Assembly (NCBI GenBank): GCA_903886275.1
Contig: CAISLN010000004.1
Coordinates: 41,632 to 105,631, forward strand
DNA: 64,000 bases
Reading direction: 5' to 3'
Origin: an uncultured beta proteobacterium
GTDB lineage: Bacteria; Pseudomonadota; Gammaproteobacteria; Burkholderiales; Burkholderiaceae_C
In this document: piece after piece, positions 34,273 through 46,075 of the stretch
How positions within the stretch are numbered: position 1 is the first letter of the stretch
How the letters are laid out: each line of letters starts with the position of its first letter
Position numbers and translations under genes: made by a program
The notes under the pieces: generated by a model
Told to the model about the DNA's origin: nothing
The model's input: the letters and a program-made list of their open reading frames with translations, nothing else
Databases searched by the model: none

Positions 34273-35394
34273 TTAGCGCCCGCCGATCGCCACCTTGCCG
34301 AAGGCGGCCTGCGCCTCGCGCGGCAGGCAGCGCCAATAGGCCGGGTTGGCTTGCACGGCTCCACCCAGGGCGGCTGCGGCCTGCCAGCCCCAGCGCGGCT
34401 GGTACAAAAAGGCGCGGGCCAGTGCGATCAGGTCGGCGTCACCGGCCTGCAAAATGGCCTCGGCCTGTTGCGCCTCGGTGACCATGCCTACGGCGGTGGT
34501 AAGCATGCCGGTGGCCGCGCGTATGGCCTTGGCCAGCGGCACTTGGTAGCCCGGTCCCACGGGAATCTTTTGCTGTGGTGACAGGCCACCGCTTGAGACA
34601 TGGATGAAGTCGCAACCCAGTTCCTTCAAGCGCTTGGAAAACTCCGTGCTTTGCGCCAGGTCCAGTCCGCCCTCTGCCCAGTCCGAGGCCGAGATGCGCA
34701 TGCCCAGCACACCCTGGTAGGCGGCACGCACGGCAGCAAACACCTCCAGCGGATAGCGCATGCGGTTCTCCAGGCTGCCGCCATAGGCATCGCTGCGTTG
34801 GTTGGAGAGCGGCGACAAAAATTCGTGCAGCAAATAGCCGTGCGCCCCATGCAGCTCGATGGCGTCTATGCCCATCTTGTCGGCACGCAGGGCTGCAGCC
34901 ACAAAGGCCTCGCGCACACGCGCCATCTCAGTCGCGTCCATGGCGACGGGTGGTGCCTCATGGGGCAACTGCGGCAGGGCCGAGGGACCCACCGTTTGCC
35001 AGCCGCCCTGTGTAGCGCTCAGCAGTTGCCCACCTTCCCACGGCACGGCGCTAGACGCCTTGCGCCCGGCATGGGCCAATTGAATGCAGACGGCCAGTTG
35101 CGGTGCGAGTTTGCGGGCGCGTTGCAGGGTGTCTGCCAACCGGGCCTCGGTGCGCGCGTCCCACAGGCCCAGGCATTGCGGCGTGATGCGGCCCTCGGGC
35201 AAAACGGCGGCGGCCTCGATGGTGAACAGGGCCGCACCGCTGTTGAACAGATTGCCCCAGTGCATCAAATGCCAGTCGGTCGCCTCGCCGTTGACGCCCG
35301 CGTATTGGCACATGGGTGCCACCACGATGCGGTTGGCAAGGGTGATGCCGCCGCGTGGCGAGGGCAGGGTAAGGGGGGTAAAAAGCAGGCTCAT
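34273..35394 (-). CDS. NADH:flavin oxidoreductase, old yellow enzyme family (YqjM-like)
   Basis: 373 residues, FMN-dependent TIM barrel. The N-terminal IVVAPMCQYAGVNGEATDWHL and the active-site pair in GIDAIELHGAHGYLLHEFLSP (quoted part IELHGAHGYLLHEFLSP) are typical of the class III (YqjM) branch, which reduces activated C=C bonds. The phosphate-binding end DADLIALARAFLYQPRWGW fits as well. The natural substrate is unknown. It is divergent from transketolase, 142 bp apart. Confidence 0.92.
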   Translation of the reverse strand: MSLLFTPLTLPSPRGGITLANRIVVAPMCQYAGVNGEATDWHLMHWGNLFNSGAALFTIEAAAVLPEGRITPQCLGLWDARTEARLADTLQRARKLAPQLAVCIQLAHAGRKASSAVPWEGGQLLSATQGGWQTVGPSALPQLPHEAPPVAMDATEMARVREAFVAAALRADKMGIDAIELHGAHGYLLHEFLSPLSNQRSDAYGGSLENRMRYPLEVFAAVRAAYQGVLGMRISASDWAEGGLDLAQSTEFSKRLKELGCDFIHVSSGGLSPQQKIPVGPGYQVPLAKAIRAATGMLTTAVGMVTEAQQAEAILQAGDADLIALARAFLYQPRWGWQAAAALGGAVQANPAYWRCLPREAQAAFGKVAIGGR

Positions 35395-35536
35395 GGGCCC
35401 AGCATAGCGCGCCCGGACCGCCAGCGTACACGTTACGAAACCGGGCTATCAGGGCCGCAGGCAAAGTAGGGCGCGCGCTCACCCGTAAAATGCCGACTTC
35501 TGTCAACGCCCTCATCACCTACCGGAGTCGCCAACC

Positions 35537-37633
35537 ATGGCCAACACCCAACAAATGGCAAGCGCAATCCGCGCACTTGCCATGGACGCAGTTCAACTTG
35601 CCAACTCGGGTCACCCCGGCGCCCCCATGGGCATGGCTGACATGGCAGTTGCCCTGTGGGGTCCAAGCGCTGACGGCGTGGGCCAAGGACATCTGCGCCA
35701 CAACCCGGCCAATCCGCAGTGGTTGAACCGCGACCGCTTTGTGCTGTCCAACGGCCACGGTTCCATGCTGATTTATGCGCTGCTGCACCTGACCGGTTAC
35801 AAGCTTCCCATGCAAGAGCTGAAGAACTTCCGCACCCTGCACAGCAAGACCGCCGGCCACCCCGAGTACGGCGTCACCCCCGGCATTGAAACCACCACCG
35901 GCCCGCTAGGCCAGGGCCTGACCAACGCCGTGGGCATGGCGCTGGCCGAGAAGCTGCTGGCCAAGGAATTCAACCGCGAAGGCCATGCCGTGGTGGACCA
36001 CCACACCTATGTGTTCATGGGTGACGGCTGCCTGATGGAAGGCATCAGCCACGAGGCCGCGTCCCTGGCGGGTGCATGGAAGCTGGGCAAGCTGATCGCC
36101 CTGTACGACGACAACGGCATCTCGATTGACGGCCAGGTCGGCCCCTGGTTCTCCGACAACACCGCGCTGCGCTTTGTGAGTTACGGCTGGAATGTGTTGG
36201 GCCCCATCGACGGCCACAATGCCGAGCTGGTCTCGCAGACCATTGCGCAGGCCAAGCTGTCCACCGAGCGCCCCACGCTGATCATCTGCAAGACCTATAT
36301 CGGCAAGGGAAGTCCGAACCGCGCCAACACCTCCAAGGCCCATGGCGAGCCCCTGGGTGCCGAAGAAATCGCGCTGACGCGCGAGTCCATCGGCTGGGAG
36401 CACGCACCCTTTGTGATCCCCAAGACCGTGTATGCCGACTGGGATGCCAAGGCCCGTGGCGCTGCCGCACAAAAGGAATGGACCGAAACCTTCAATGCCT
36501 ACAAGGCCGCCCACCCGGCCCTGGCCAAGGAACTGCTGCGCCGCATGAAGGGCGAGCTGCCCAAAAAGTTTGTGCAAACCGCAGTGGACACCATCATTGC
36601 CGCCCACCAAAAGGGCGAGACCGTGGCGAGCCGCAAGGCCTCGCAACTGGCGCTGGAAACCTTTACCGCAGCCTTGCCCGAGCTGCTCGGCGGTTCGGCC
36701 GATCTGACCGGCTCCAACCTGACCAACACCAAGAGCACGCCCAATCTGCGCTTCACGCCCCAGGGCGATGTGGTGCAGACGCCGGACGCCGATGGCAACT
36801 TGATCGGTGGGCGCCACATCAACTACGGTGTGCGCGAATTCGGCATGGCCGCCATCATGAACGGCATTGCGCTGCATGGCGGCTTCATCCCCTATGGCGG
36901 CACTTTCCTGACCTTTAGCGACTACAGCCGCAACGCCATCCGCATGGCCGCGCTGATGAAGATCCGCGTGGTCCATGTGTTCACCCACGACTCCATCGGT
37001 CTGGGCGAAGACGGCCCCACCCACCAGTCCATCGAGCACGCCGCATCGTTGCGCCTGATCCCCAATCTGGATGTGTGGCGTCCGGGCGATACCGCAGAGA
37101 CCGCTGTGGCCTGGACCGTTGCCCTGCAAAACCAGACCCGCCCCACGGCCCTGCTGCTGTCGCGCCAGAACATCAGCTACGCCACCAAGGGCGATTCGGA
37201 ATCAGCCCCTGACGCCAGCGGCATAGACGCCATCGGCAAGGGCGCCTATGTGCTATCCGAGCCAAGCGACGTTGGCTTGAAGAAAAAGACACAAGCCGTC
37301 ATCATCGCGACAGGCTCCGAGGTGCAACTGGCACTCAAGGCGCAGTTGCTGTTGGCCGAACGCAAGATCGCGGTGCGCGTGGTCTCCATGCCCAGCACCA
37401 CGACCTTTGATCGCCAAAGCGTGGAATACAAGAGCTTGGTGCTGCCTGCCGGACTGCCCCGCGTGGCAGTAGAAATGGGTTCTTCCGATGGCTGGTGGAA
37501 GTACGGTGTGGGCGCTGTGGTGGGCATAGACACATTTGGCGAGTCGGCACCGGCACCGGTGCTGTTCAAGCACTTCGGTTTTACCGAACAGAATGTGGCC
37601 GATACCGTGCAAACCTTGCTACAGCGCAAGTGA
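35537..37633 (+). CDS. tkt: transketolase
   Basis: 698 residues, TPP-dependent transfer of two-carbon units in the pentose-phosphate (and, if present, Calvin) pathway. The N-terminal PP domain has [18 protein letters not shown] and the TPP motif [18 protein letters not shown]. The Pyr domain has [19 protein letters not shown] and the histidine/glutamate region [16 protein letters not shown]. The C-terminal domain closes the chain. GAPDH follows 52 nt on in the same direction, a pairing common in betaproteobacteria. Confidence 0.97.
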   Translation: MANTQQMASAIRALAMDAVQLANSGHPGAPMGMADMAVALWGPSADGVGQGHLRHNPANPQWLNRDRFVLSNGHGSMLIYALLHLTGYKLPMQELKNFRTLHSKTAGHPEYGVTPGIETTTGPLGQGLTNAVGMALAEKLLAKEFNREGHAVVDHHTYVFMGDGCLMEGISHEAASLAGAWKLGKLIALYDDNGISIDGQVGPWFSDNTALRFVSYGWNVLGPIDGHNAELVSQTIAQAKLSTERPTLIICKTYIGKGSPNRANTSKAHGEPLGAEEIALTRESIGWEHAPFVIPKTVYADWDAKARGAAAQKEWTETFNAYKAAHPALAKELLRRMKGELPKKFVQTAVDTIIAAHQKGETVASRKASQLALETFTAALPELLGGSADLTGSNLTNTKSTPNLRFTPQGDVVQTPDADGNLIGGRHINYGVREFGMAAIMNGIALHGGFIPYGGTFLTFSDYSRNAIRMAALMKIRVVHVFTHDSIGLGEDGPTHQSIEHAASLRLIPNLDVWRPGDTAETAVAWTVALQNQTRPTALLLSRQNISYATKGDSESAPDASGIDAIGKGAYVLSEPSDVGLKKKTQAVIIATGSEVQLALKAQLLLAERKIAVRVVSMPSTTTFDRQSVEYKSLVLPAGLPRVAVEMGSSDGWWKYGVGAVVGIDTFGESAPAPVLFKHFGFTEQNVADTVQTLLQRK

Positions 37634-37667
37634 GTTCAGGCAGTTTTTTTCGACAATTCATTTTTAA

Positions 37668-38684
<1,017 letters not shown>

Positions 38685-38700
38685 GCTTCCCCGCCTCTTG

Positions 38701-38728
38701 AAAAACGCGCCTTCGGGCGCGTTTTTTT
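38701..38728 (+). terminator. intrinsic terminator after tkt-gap
   Basis: Stem AAAAACGCGCC-TTCG-GGCGCG followed by seven T, with a stabilising UUCG tetraloop. It lies 16 bp after the gap stop. Confidence 0.93.
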
Positions 38729-38754
38729 GCTTCAACTTTGGACGCAGTGACCGT

Positions 38755-39072
38755 ATGGAAAACAACAAGATAGATCTCAAAGACTACCGCCAGCCCATGG
38801 TGACCTCACTGGGTGTGTTCCTGGGTTTTTTGCTTGGCTTTCTGGGCCAGTGGATGACCGAAGACCACTTTGCCCTGAAGAACCTGGGCGACCACATCGT
38901 GTTCGGTGGCTGCTTTATCGGGGCGCTGCTGCTGTTCATCGCGCTGTTTCGCATGCTCACGCCCAAGCTGCCCTTGGACAACTTGCTCGGCTACTACCAC
39001 CGCACCCTGTGGCTGTATTTGAGCGGTGTGTTGATCGCGTTTTGCAGCATTCTGATTTCGGCCTTTGTGTAG
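38755..39072 (+). CDS. small three-helix membrane protein, function unknown
   Basis: 105 residues. Three hydrophobic segments are visible: VTSLGVFLGFLLGFLGQW, IVFGGCFIGALLLFIALF and LWLYLSGVLIAFCSILISAF. I recognise no family. The N-terminus MENNKIDLKDYRQPM is polar and probably cytoplasmic. The start ATG at 38755 lies just beyond the gap terminator, so its own promoter or read-through is required. It precedes rarD by about 110 bp in the same direction. Confidence 0.7.
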   Translation: MENNKIDLKDYRQPMVTSLGVFLGFLLGFLGQWMTEDHFALKNLGDHIVFGGCFIGALLLFIALFRMLTPKLPLDNLLGYYHRTLWLYLSGVLIAFCSILISAFV

Positions 39073-39184
39073 CGCCTAGTGCGCTGGCGCAGGCCGCGTG
39101 CAGAGCAGCGACAGAGGTCGGTTGGGCGACAGTGCGCCCCGGTCTGCGCAGCGACAATGGCGCTATGTCTTTTCCCTTGATCCC

Positions 39185-40066
39185 ATGAACACCGGCGTTC
39201 TCTACGCCACCCTGGCCTATATCGCCTGGGGCCTGTTCCCGCTCTACTTTCACCAACTGACCGGCGTGGCGCCACTGGAGGTGGTGATGCACCGCACCCT
39301 CTGGTCGCTGGTGTTTCTGCTGGGCCTGCTGCTGTATTTGAAGCGCTGGAGCTGGCTGCGTCCGCTGCTGGGCCAACCGCGCGTGCTGGCGGCCTTTGCC
39401 CTGTCTGCGACCCTGCTGACGCTGAACTGGCTGACCTATGTCTGGGCCGTGCACAACCAGCATTTACTGGATGCCAGCCTGGGCTATTTCATTTTGCCGC
39501 TGGTGAACGTGGCCATAGGCTTCTTCGTTTTGCACGAGCGGCCCCGACGTGGCCAATGGCTGGCGGTGGCGGTGGCGAGTTCGGGCGTGCTGTGGCTGGC
39601 GGTGCAGGCCGGTCACCCGCCCTGGATTGCGCTGATGCTGGCCCTCACCTTTGGCGCTTACGGCCTGCTGCGCAAGGTCGGTGCCCTGGGTGCCCTGGAG
39701 GGGCTGACGCTGGAGACCCTGCTCTTGGCACCCTTTGCCCTTTGCGTGCTGGCCTATTTGAGCTGGCAGGGCAGCAGCGCCTTTGTGCAGGGTGACGCAG
39801 GCACTTTTGCCTGGTTGCTGTTTGGCGGACCCATGACCGCAGTGCCCTTGTTGCTGTTTGCGGCAGGCGCGCGGCGCATCACGCTGACCACCATGGGCGT
39901 GCTGCAATACATTTCGCCGAGCCTGCAATTTGCCATCGGCGTCTGGCTGTTCCACGAGCCCTTTGAGCCCACTCGCCTGATCGGCTTTGGCTTGATCTGG
40001 GTGGCGCTGCTGGTCTACAGCGTGGAAGGCTGGCTGACCAGCAGACTGCAGCGCGCCGCGCGTTAA
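39185..40066 (+). CDS. rarD: EamA-family permease RarD
   Basis: 293 residues and ten predicted membrane helices in two EamA halves. The N-terminal GVLYATLAYIAWGLFPLYF and the motif HRTLWSL are characteristic of RarD (chloramphenicol-sensitive protein) within the drug/metabolite transporter superfamily. The second half has RRITLTTMGVLQYISPSLQF, also conserved in RarD. The substrate is not established. The start MNTGVLY is chosen on homology. Confidence 0.92.
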   Translation: MNTGVLYATLAYIAWGLFPLYFHQLTGVAPLEVVMHRTLWSLVFLLGLLLYLKRWSWLRPLLGQPRVLAAFALSATLLTLNWLTYVWAVHNQHLLDASLGYFILPLVNVAIGFFVLHERPRRGQWLAVAVASSGVLWLAVQAGHPPWIALMLALTFGAYGLLRKVGALGALEGLTLETLLLAPFALCVLAYLSWQGSSAFVQGDAGTFAWLLFGGPMTAVPLLLFAAGARRITLTTMGVLQYISPSLQFAIGVWLFHEPFEPTRLIGFGLIWVALLVYSVEGWLTSRLQRAAR

Positions 40067-40119
40067 AGCCCATCCCATCCCACCCCATCCACCTGCCAAG
40101 CCCTCAAGGAGTAAGACCC

Positions 40120-40908
40120 ATGCACGTCTCCCAACACCAGAGTACGTCGGCCCGTCCGCGCGTGCTGATCACCGCCGCAGCCAGTGGCATTGGCCTGCAA
40201 ACGGCGCTGGACTTTGTGCAAGACGGCGCCCAAGTCTTTATTTGCGATGCCGATGCACAGGCCCTGCAGCGCACGCTGGCGCAACATGCCGCCCTGAGCG
40301 GTCTGCTGTGCGATGTGTCGGACGAGGCGCAGGTGGCGCAGCTCTTTGAGCAAGCCCTGCAGCATCTCGGTGGGCTCGATGTGCTGGTCAATTGCGCCGG
40401 CATTGCCGGCCCCACCGCAGCCGTTGCAGACATCGACTTTGCCGACTGGCGCCGCTGCCTGGCGGTCAATCTGGATGCCACCTTTTTGTGCTGCCGCGAG
40501 GCCGCAAGGGTGATGGGTGCACAGGGCTCTGGCGCCATCGTCAATCTGTCCTCCACCGGCGGGCTGTATGGCTTTCCGCGTCGCGCCCCCTATGCCAGCG
40601 CCAAGTGGGCGCTGCGTGGCCTCTCCAAGACCCTGGCGCAGGAGCTAGGCCCCTTGGGCGTGCGGGTCAACTGCGTCTGCCCCGGCTCGGTCGAGGGCGA
40701 ACGCATGGACCGCGTGATTGCCGCCGAGGCGCTAAAGACCGGCCAGACCGAGGAGCGGGTGCGCGAACTGTTTACGCAAACCGCCTCGCTGCGCACCTTT
40801 GTGTCGGCGCAGGATATTTCCAACACCATTCGCTTTCTGGCATCGCCGCAAGGTGCGCGCATCTCCGGCCAAGAGATCGTGGTCGATGGCCATACCGAAA
40901 CACTGTAG
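40120..40908 (+). CDS. SDR family oxidoreductase
   Basis: 262 residues, classical short-chain dehydrogenase. The cofactor motif is TAAASGIGLQTALDF, NNAG is changed to NCAGIAG, the catalytic serine is in IVNLSSTGG, and YASAKWALRG holds the YxxxK pair. The ending (SGQEIVVDGHTETL) has the usual last strand. The substrate is unknown. It follows rarD by 53 bp and is convergent with the GGDEF/EAL gene 4 bp away. Confidence 0.91.
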   Translation: MHVSQHQSTSARPRVLITAAASGIGLQTALDFVQDGAQVFICDADAQALQRTLAQHAALSGLLCDVSDEAQVAQLFEQALQHLGGLDVLVNCAGIAGPTAAVADIDFADWRRCLAVNLDATFLCCREAARVMGAQGSGAIVNLSSTGGLYGFPRRAPYASAKWALRGLSKTLAQELGPLGVRVNCVCPGSVEGERMDRVIAAEALKTGQTEERVRELFTQTASLRTFVSAQDISNTIRFLASPQGARISGQEIVVDGHTETL

Positions 40909-40912
40909 CGAC

Positions 40913-43585
40913 CTATAGGGACGCCACAAGCAGCCGCTGCTCAAAGTCTTGCAGGGGTTCGGGGCGACCTAACAAATAGCCCTGGAATGCGTGGCAGCCT
41001 ATGCGCTCCAGGAAGTCGCGCTGGGCCTGGGTCTCTACGCCCTCGGCAATCACGTTCAGACCCAGGTCCTGCGCCAGGTGGATCACGGTCTGGGCAATGG
41101 CCGCGTTCTTGCCATCCACCAAAATGCCGCGCACAAAGCTCTGGTCGATTTTGAGCTGGTTGAGCGGCAGGCGCTGCAGGTAGGACAGCGAGGAATAGCC
41201 GGTGCCGAAGTCGTCCAGCGAGAAGCTGATGCCCAGGGCATGCAGGGTCTCCATCTTGTCCACCGTTTCCTCCACGTTGTTGACCATCAGGCTTTCGGTC
41301 AGCTCCAGCTTGAGCAACTGTGCGTCGGCTCCTGTAGCCTCCACAATGTCTTGCACCTGGTCCACAAAACCGAGCTGGCGGAACTGGCGCGCGCTGACGT
41401 TGACCGAGATGCTCAGGTGGCTATACGCCTCTTGCTGGGCCCAGGCGCTGAGCTGGCGGCAGGCTGTCTCCAGGACCCAGGCGCCTATGGGCAAAATCAG
41501 TCCGGTTTCTTCGGCCAGGCCGATGAATTCGCCCGGCATCACCAGGCCACGTTGCGGATGCTGCCAGCGCAGCAGCACCTCGGCGCCCAGCAAGTGGTCG
41601 GCCGAGTTGAATTGGGGTTGGTAGTACAGCAGCAGCTCGTTTTGCGCCAAGGCGCGGCGCAGGTCGTGTTCCAGCGCTGCCCGTGCATCCACGGTGTTTT
41701 GCATGTCTGGATCAAAAAAGCGCACCGTGTTGCGCCCGGCCGCCTTGGCCTGGTACATGGCGGTGTCGGCGCGCTTGAGCAGCTCGTCGGTGGAGAGCGA
41801 TTGGTCGTTGAACAGGGCAATGCCCACGCTGGAGGTGCACAGGTATTCGCGCTGTGGCAGCAGGCTGTCTGGGGCCAGGTCCAGCAAAAAGGGCTGTCGC
41901 AACTGGCTCTGCATTTTTTCTGCCACCGTCTCGGCCTGCCCGGCCGCCATGCCGCCGCTGTCCAGGTCTTCCAGAATCACGACAAACTCGTCGCCGCCCA
42001 TGCGGGCCGCAGTGTCGCCCTGGCGTATGCAGGACTGCAGGCGTTTGGCTACCTCCACCAGCAGCTGGTCGCCCACGCCGTGGCCCAGGGTGTCGTTGAG
42101 TATCTTGAAGTTGTCTAGGTCGATCAGCATCAGCGCGCAGTGGCTTTTATGGCGCGCGCTGCCCACCAGGGCTCGGTTGAGGCGCTCGAGCATCAGGCGG
42201 CGGTTGGGCAGGTCGGTCAGCGGGTCGTAAAAGGCCAGCAACTCAATTTTTTTGGCATTGGCGCGGCGCTCGCCGATGTCACGGACCGAGGCATGCAGGT
42301 GCAACTTGCCCGACCAATAGAAGTGGCTGCAGCGCACCTCCACTGCCACCTCGCTGCCGTCCTTGTGGCACAGCGTGGTCTCAATCGATTGCGGCTCGCT
42401 GGTCAGGTGGGAGTGCAGCAGGATGGCGTTGCGCGCGTCACGCTCCGGCCAGCAGGCCAGCCACTGGCGCTGGTTCAGGCTCAACAGCTCGGTGCGGCTG
42501 TAGCCCAGCATGGTGCACAGGCTGTCATTGGCCTCCACCAGGCGCCCGCTGGCATCGGTGATCTGTATGCCATCGCTGGCGTTGCGCAGATAAACCTGGT
42601 TGCGTAGCGCCTCCAGTTTGGTGATCTTCAGCAGCCGCCACATCAGCAGGCCCAGGATCAAGGTGACCAGCATGAAGCTGCTGGTGCTGGCGATGGTTTT
42701 GTTGCGCTCCTCGCGCCAGCCCGCCAGATAGTCGGCACTGCCGGAGCCCACATTGATCAGCAGGGGCGCGTTGCTGACCCGCTGGAAGGAAACGATGCGC
42801 TCCTGTCCGTCCGAGCTCAGTGGCGTGTAGAAACTGCTGGCAGCCACACCGCTGGCAAACAGGGCGCGAAACTCCGGCGAGACGGCACGGTTTCCGACCT
42901 GGCCGGCTGGCTGATCCTTCAAGGGCGGGCTGCGCACGATCAGGCCCATATTTTGGTCGCGCAGGATGATGGTGCCCTGTGGGCCCAGTTCAAAGCGCGA
43001 TAGCAGTTGCTGAAAATAGTCCAGCGAGACGGTGGCAAACACCACGCCGGCAAAGTCGCCATTGGGCTGGCGGTAGCGCCGCGCAAAGATGATGATGTCG
43101 TGCTTGACCATGCGGCCCCACAGGGGTTGGGTCACCCACAGCGGATTGTCCCGGGCGTCGCGCAGGCCCTTGAAGTAATCCCGATCGCTGATGCTGGCGG
43201 GATTGCGCGGGTCCATGCCGGTGCCCATGAAGATATGGCCCTTGGCATCGGCGATGCGCAGGCCCTCTAGTTCCGGCAGGCGCAACTGGAATTGCGCAAA
43301 AATGCCGTGCACGCTGTGCGCGCTGTTTGCGCTCGGTGTCCTGCCGGCAGCCAGTCGGTGCTCCATATCGTCCACCAGGTGCTGCAGGGCGAAGTCGATC
43401 TTGTCTACGCTGGCCGACAGATTGCGCTCTACCGCGCTGGCGATGTTGCGGGTACTGCTATCGGCGCGCTGAACGTATTGTGCTTGGCTCTGTTGGAGCC
43501 AGTAGGCAGAGGCCGCAACGGCCAGCAGGTTCATGCCCAGCAGTACGGCAATCAACAGGGTTTGGATCGACCGTGCGCGCGACAT
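40913..43585 (-). CDS. membrane-bound GGDEF-EAL c-di-GMP enzyme with Cache and PAS domains
   Basis: 890 residues. Membrane helix 1 (about 8-28), a periplasmic sensor of about 260 residues that looks like a dCACHE domain (it includes [20 protein letters not shown]), and helix 2 (about 300-322) come first. A PAS domain (about 335-450, [20 protein letters not shown]) follows, then GGDEF with an intact [11 protein letters not shown] and EAL as EVLLRWQHP with [14 protein letters not shown] and ELTES kept. Both catalytic halves look competent, so it may synthesise and degrade cyclic di-GMP according to an outside ligand. It is the second c-di-GMP gene in the window besides the HD-GYP regulator. Confidence 0.94.
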   Translation of the reverse strand: MSRARSIQTLLIAVLLGMNLLAVAASAYWLQQSQAQYVQRADSSTRNIASAVERNLSASVDKIDFALQHLVDDMEHRLAAGRTPSANSAHSVHGIFAQFQLRLPELEGLRIADAKGHIFMGTGMDPRNPASISDRDYFKGLRDARDNPLWVTQPLWGRMVKHDIIIFARRYRQPNGDFAGVVFATVSLDYFQQLLSRFELGPQGTIILRDQNMGLIVRSPPLKDQPAGQVGNRAVSPEFRALFASGVAASSFYTPLSSDGQERIVSFQRVSNAPLLINVGSGSADYLAGWREERNKTIASTSSFMLVTLILGLLMWRLLKITKLEALRNQVYLRNASDGIQITDASGRLVEANDSLCTMLGYSRTELLSLNQRQWLACWPERDARNAILLHSHLTSEPQSIETTLCHKDGSEVAVEVRCSHFYWSGKLHLHASVRDIGERRANAKKIELLAFYDPLTDLPNRRLMLERLNRALVGSARHKSHCALMLIDLDNFKILNDTLGHGVGDQLLVEVAKRLQSCIRQGDTAARMGGDEFVVILEDLDSGGMAAGQAETVAEKMQSQLRQPFLLDLAPDSLLPQREYLCTSSVGIALFNDQSLSTDELLKRADTAMYQAKAAGRNTVRFFDPDMQNTVDARAALEHDLRRALAQNELLLYYQPQFNSADHLLGAEVLLRWQHPQRGLVMPGEFIGLAEETGLILPIGAWVLETACRQLSAWAQQEAYSHLSISVNVSARQFRQLGFVDQVQDIVEATGADAQLLKLELTESLMVNNVEETVDKMETLHALGISFSLDDFGTGYSSLSYLQRLPLNQLKIDQSFVRGILVDGKNAAIAQTVIHLAQDLGLNVIAEGVETQAQRDFLERIGCHAFQGYLLGRPEPLQDFEQRLLVASL

Positions 43586-43997
43586 CGGCGGTCAGAAGCG
43601 GCTGGTGCCTGGCAACGGTGTGGAGCTATGCATGTATTTTTCACACCGACAAATAGTGCGTGTGCTATAGATTTTGGCACATCTGCCTAAGCCCTTGTTT
43701 GCGGCTCTCCGTGTGGGCGCAAGGTGTGGGAGGGGCGCTCGCCAAACTGGGACTGGTCGTCGCTCGCAAAGTGGTCCAGGGTGCCCGCATCCGCAGGCGG
43801 GAAAAGGCGTATTGCAGGGCGCGCTGGCCAAGGACGGGTACTGCACGCAATAGTACGCAAGCGGACATAAGAGGCGGGCAGAAAATCCTGCGTCAACCAT
43901 AGTGCGGCACCGCAAACCATGGTGGTTTGCGCCAATGGGTCCGGCGGGTTTTCATGTTGTCCGTCTGGACCTTCTCGCAACGATGAAGGAGTTTTTG
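43586..43997. other. 412-bp intergenic region
   Basis: No supported gene. Next to the GGDEF-EAL start it is AT-rich (around 43630-43680, including TATAGATTTTGG), which may hold promoters for both divergent neighbours. Short open frames on both strands show no family signal. Confidence 0.5.
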
Positions 43998-44699
43998 ATG
44001 CCAAGTAATAAAGCAAAATGGTCGGCAGAGTTTTTGGGTACGTTCTGGTTGACGCTGGGTGGCTGCGGCAGTGCCGTTCTGGCTGCCGCGTTTCCCGGTG
44101 TGGGCATTGGTCTGTTGGGTGTGTCGCTGGCCTTTGGTCTGACGGTTCTCACCGGTGCCTACGCGCTGGGTCCCATTTCTGGCGGGCATTTCAATCCTGC
44201 GGTCTCCATCGGCCTGGTGGTGGGCAAGCGCTTTTCCGCTGCCGAGCTGCCGGGCTACATCATTGCGCAGGTGCTGGGTGCCATTGCTGCAGCGGCCCTG
44301 CTGTATTTGATCGTGTCGGGCAAGGCCGATTTTCAGGGTGTGGGCGGTTTTGCCAGCAACGGCTACGGTGCCAACTCGCCCGGCGGTTTCAGCATGGTGT
44401 CGGTGTTGCTGTGTGAAGTGGCCATGACCGCCCTCTTCCTGATCGTCATCCTGGGTGCAACGGCCAAAAGGGCCGCAGGCGGTTTTGGCGGCTTGGCCAT
44501 TGGCCTGTGCCTGACGCTGATTCACCTGGTGTCCATCCCGGTCTCCAACACCTCGGTCAATCCGGCACGCAGCACCGGCCCGGCCCTGTTTGCGCAAACC
44601 GCTGCCATGGGAGACCTGTGGTTGTTCTGGGTCGCTCCCATTGCCGGCGCGATTTTGGGCGCACTGATTTACAACCGGCTGCTCGCTGACGAGTCTTAA
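43998..44699 (+). CDS. aqpZ: aquaporin Z
   Basis: 233 residues, six membrane helices and two half-helices with the NPA boxes [12 protein letters not shown] and [12 protein letters not shown]. Small residues and the Arg after the second NPA, together with the overall AqpZ sequence, predict a water channel rather than a glycerol facilitator. GAAGGAG lies 6 nt before the ATG, which fixes the start. Confidence 0.95.
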   Translation: MPSNKAKWSAEFLGTFWLTLGGCGSAVLAAAFPGVGIGLLGVSLAFGLTVLTGAYALGPISGGHFNPAVSIGLVVGKRFSAAELPGYIIAQVLGAIAAAALLYLIVSGKADFQGVGGFASNGYGANSPGGFSMVSVLLCEVAMTALFLIVILGATAKRAAGGFGGLAIGLCLTLIHLVSIPVSNTSVNPARSTGPALFAQTAAMGDLWLFWVAPIAGAILGALIYNRLLADES

Positions 44700-44836
44700 G
44701 CCCTGCAGGCTGGCCCACCCTGGCGTGCATGCAGGGTGCGGCTGGCCATGCTGACGAATTTCTGAAGGGGCGGCGCAATCGGGCGCTTGTTGTGCAGGGT
44801 CAACTCCGGTCGTGGGCAGGCGCCTAGACTCGCTCG

Positions 44837-46075
44837 GTGACCGCCTCCACCCTGATCTCCTACATTAGCCTCGCGCTGGGCCTGCAATTTTTGCTGGTCC
44901 TTGCCTATGCGCTGTTGCGCCGGCGCAGCCTGGCGCCCTTGCCGGCGACTGCCGCCAAGTTGCCCTCTCTTCAGCCCGGTGCCTGGAGCGGATTGCGCGC
45001 CTTTCGCGTCGCACGCCGTGTCTATGAAGATGCAGCCCAGACGCAATGCTCGTTTTATCTGGAACCGGTGGATGGCCTGGCACTGGCGGACTACCGGCCG
45101 GGGCAGTTCCTTACCTTCAGCCTGCAGCCCGGCGCGCAGGCAGGCGCTGCGGCACGCACAGTGACGCGTTGCTACTCGCTGTCAGACAGCCCGCAGCCCC
45201 AGCAGTACCGTGTCACCATCAAGCGTGTGGCCGCACCCGCAGTGCCGCCCGGACTGCCCGCCGGTGTCGCATCCAACTATTTCCACGAGCATGTGCGTGC
45301 CGGCGACACGCTGCAACTGCGCGCCCCGTCTGGTCACTTCTATTTGGATACCGACTCGCTCACGCCCGTGGTGCTGGTGGCCGGCGGCATTGGCATCACC
45401 CCCATGCTGAGCATGCTGCGCTGGTGCCTGCAAAAACAGCCGCAGCGCGTGGTGCATCTCTATTACGGCGTGCGCAACAGTGCCGAGCAGGCCTACAAGG
45501 CGGAACTCGAAGAGATGGCGGCCAGCTTGCCCCCCATCTGCCTGCACGTTGTTTATAGCAAGCCCTTGGCGCAGGACAGGCAGGGGGTGGACTTTCAGCA
45601 CCGGGGCCATGTGGACCTGGCGCTGCTGCAGAGCACCTTGGCGCGTGGGGAGCAGCAGTTCTATGTCTGCGGCCCGAGTGCCATGATGGAGAACCTGGTG
45701 CCCGGCCTGGCGCAGTGGGGTGTGGCGAGCAAGGACATCCATTTCGAGGCCTTCGGACCGGCCACGGTGCGCCTGTCCCCAGACGCGTCTTTGCCAGTGG
45801 CGGGTGATGCGCAGGCCCTGCCTGTGGCGGTGACTTTTCGGCGCAGCGGCAGAACGCTGAACTGGCAGGGCCATCAGAGCAGCCTGCTCGACTTCGCCGA
45901 GGCGCATGGCATACCGGTCGAGTCGGGCTGTCGCTCAGGTGGCTGTGGCAGTTGTGTGGCTAGCGTTGTCAGCGGAGCTGTTGACTACGCCAGTGCGCCC
46001 GACTTCGACCTGGCACCCGGGCAATGCCTGTTGTGCGTGGGCAAGCCGCGCGAAGCCCTGGTGCTTGATCTATGA
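44837..46075 (+). CDS. membrane-anchored FAD/2Fe-2S NAD(P)H oxidoreductase
   Basis: 412 residues from GTG 44837. One N-terminal helix (LISYISLALGLQFLLVLAYA) is followed by RRR, so the bulk should face the cytoplasm. The ferredoxin-reductase FAD domain has RCYSLSDSP-like RxYS (VTRCYSLSDSP), the NAD(P) domain has VLVAGGIGITPMLSML and the closing FYVCGPSAMM. The C-terminal plant-type ferredoxin holds CRSGGCGSC and a fourth Cys in QCLLCVG. It is the electron entry of a three-gene operon with a di-heme b candidate and an eight-heme cytochrome; its stop overlaps the next start by 4 nt. Confidence 0.9.
   Translation: MTASTLISYISLALGLQFLLVLAYALLRRRSLAPLPATAAKLPSLQPGAWSGLRAFRVARRVYEDAAQTQCSFYLEPVDGLALADYRPGQFLTFSLQPGAQAGAAARTVTRCYSLSDSPQPQQYRVTIKRVAAPAVPPGLPAGVASNYFHEHVRAGDTLQLRAPSGHFYLDTDSLTPVVLVAGGIGITPMLSMLRWCLQKQPQRVVHLYYGVRNSAEQAYKAELEEMAASLPPICLHVVYSKPLAQDRQGVDFQHRGHVDLALLQSTLARGEQQFYVCGPSAMMENLVPGLAQWGVASKDIHFEAFGPATVRLSPDASLPVAGDAQALPVAVTFRRSGRTLNWQGHQSSLLDFAEAHGIPVESGCRSGGCGSCVASVVSGAVDYASAPDFDLAPGQCLLCVGKPREALVLDL

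Noticed and set aside
44717..44738. Inverted repeat ACCCTG/CAGGGT after aqpZ
   Set aside because: Short arms, 9-bp loop and no T-run, so not a convincing terminator.
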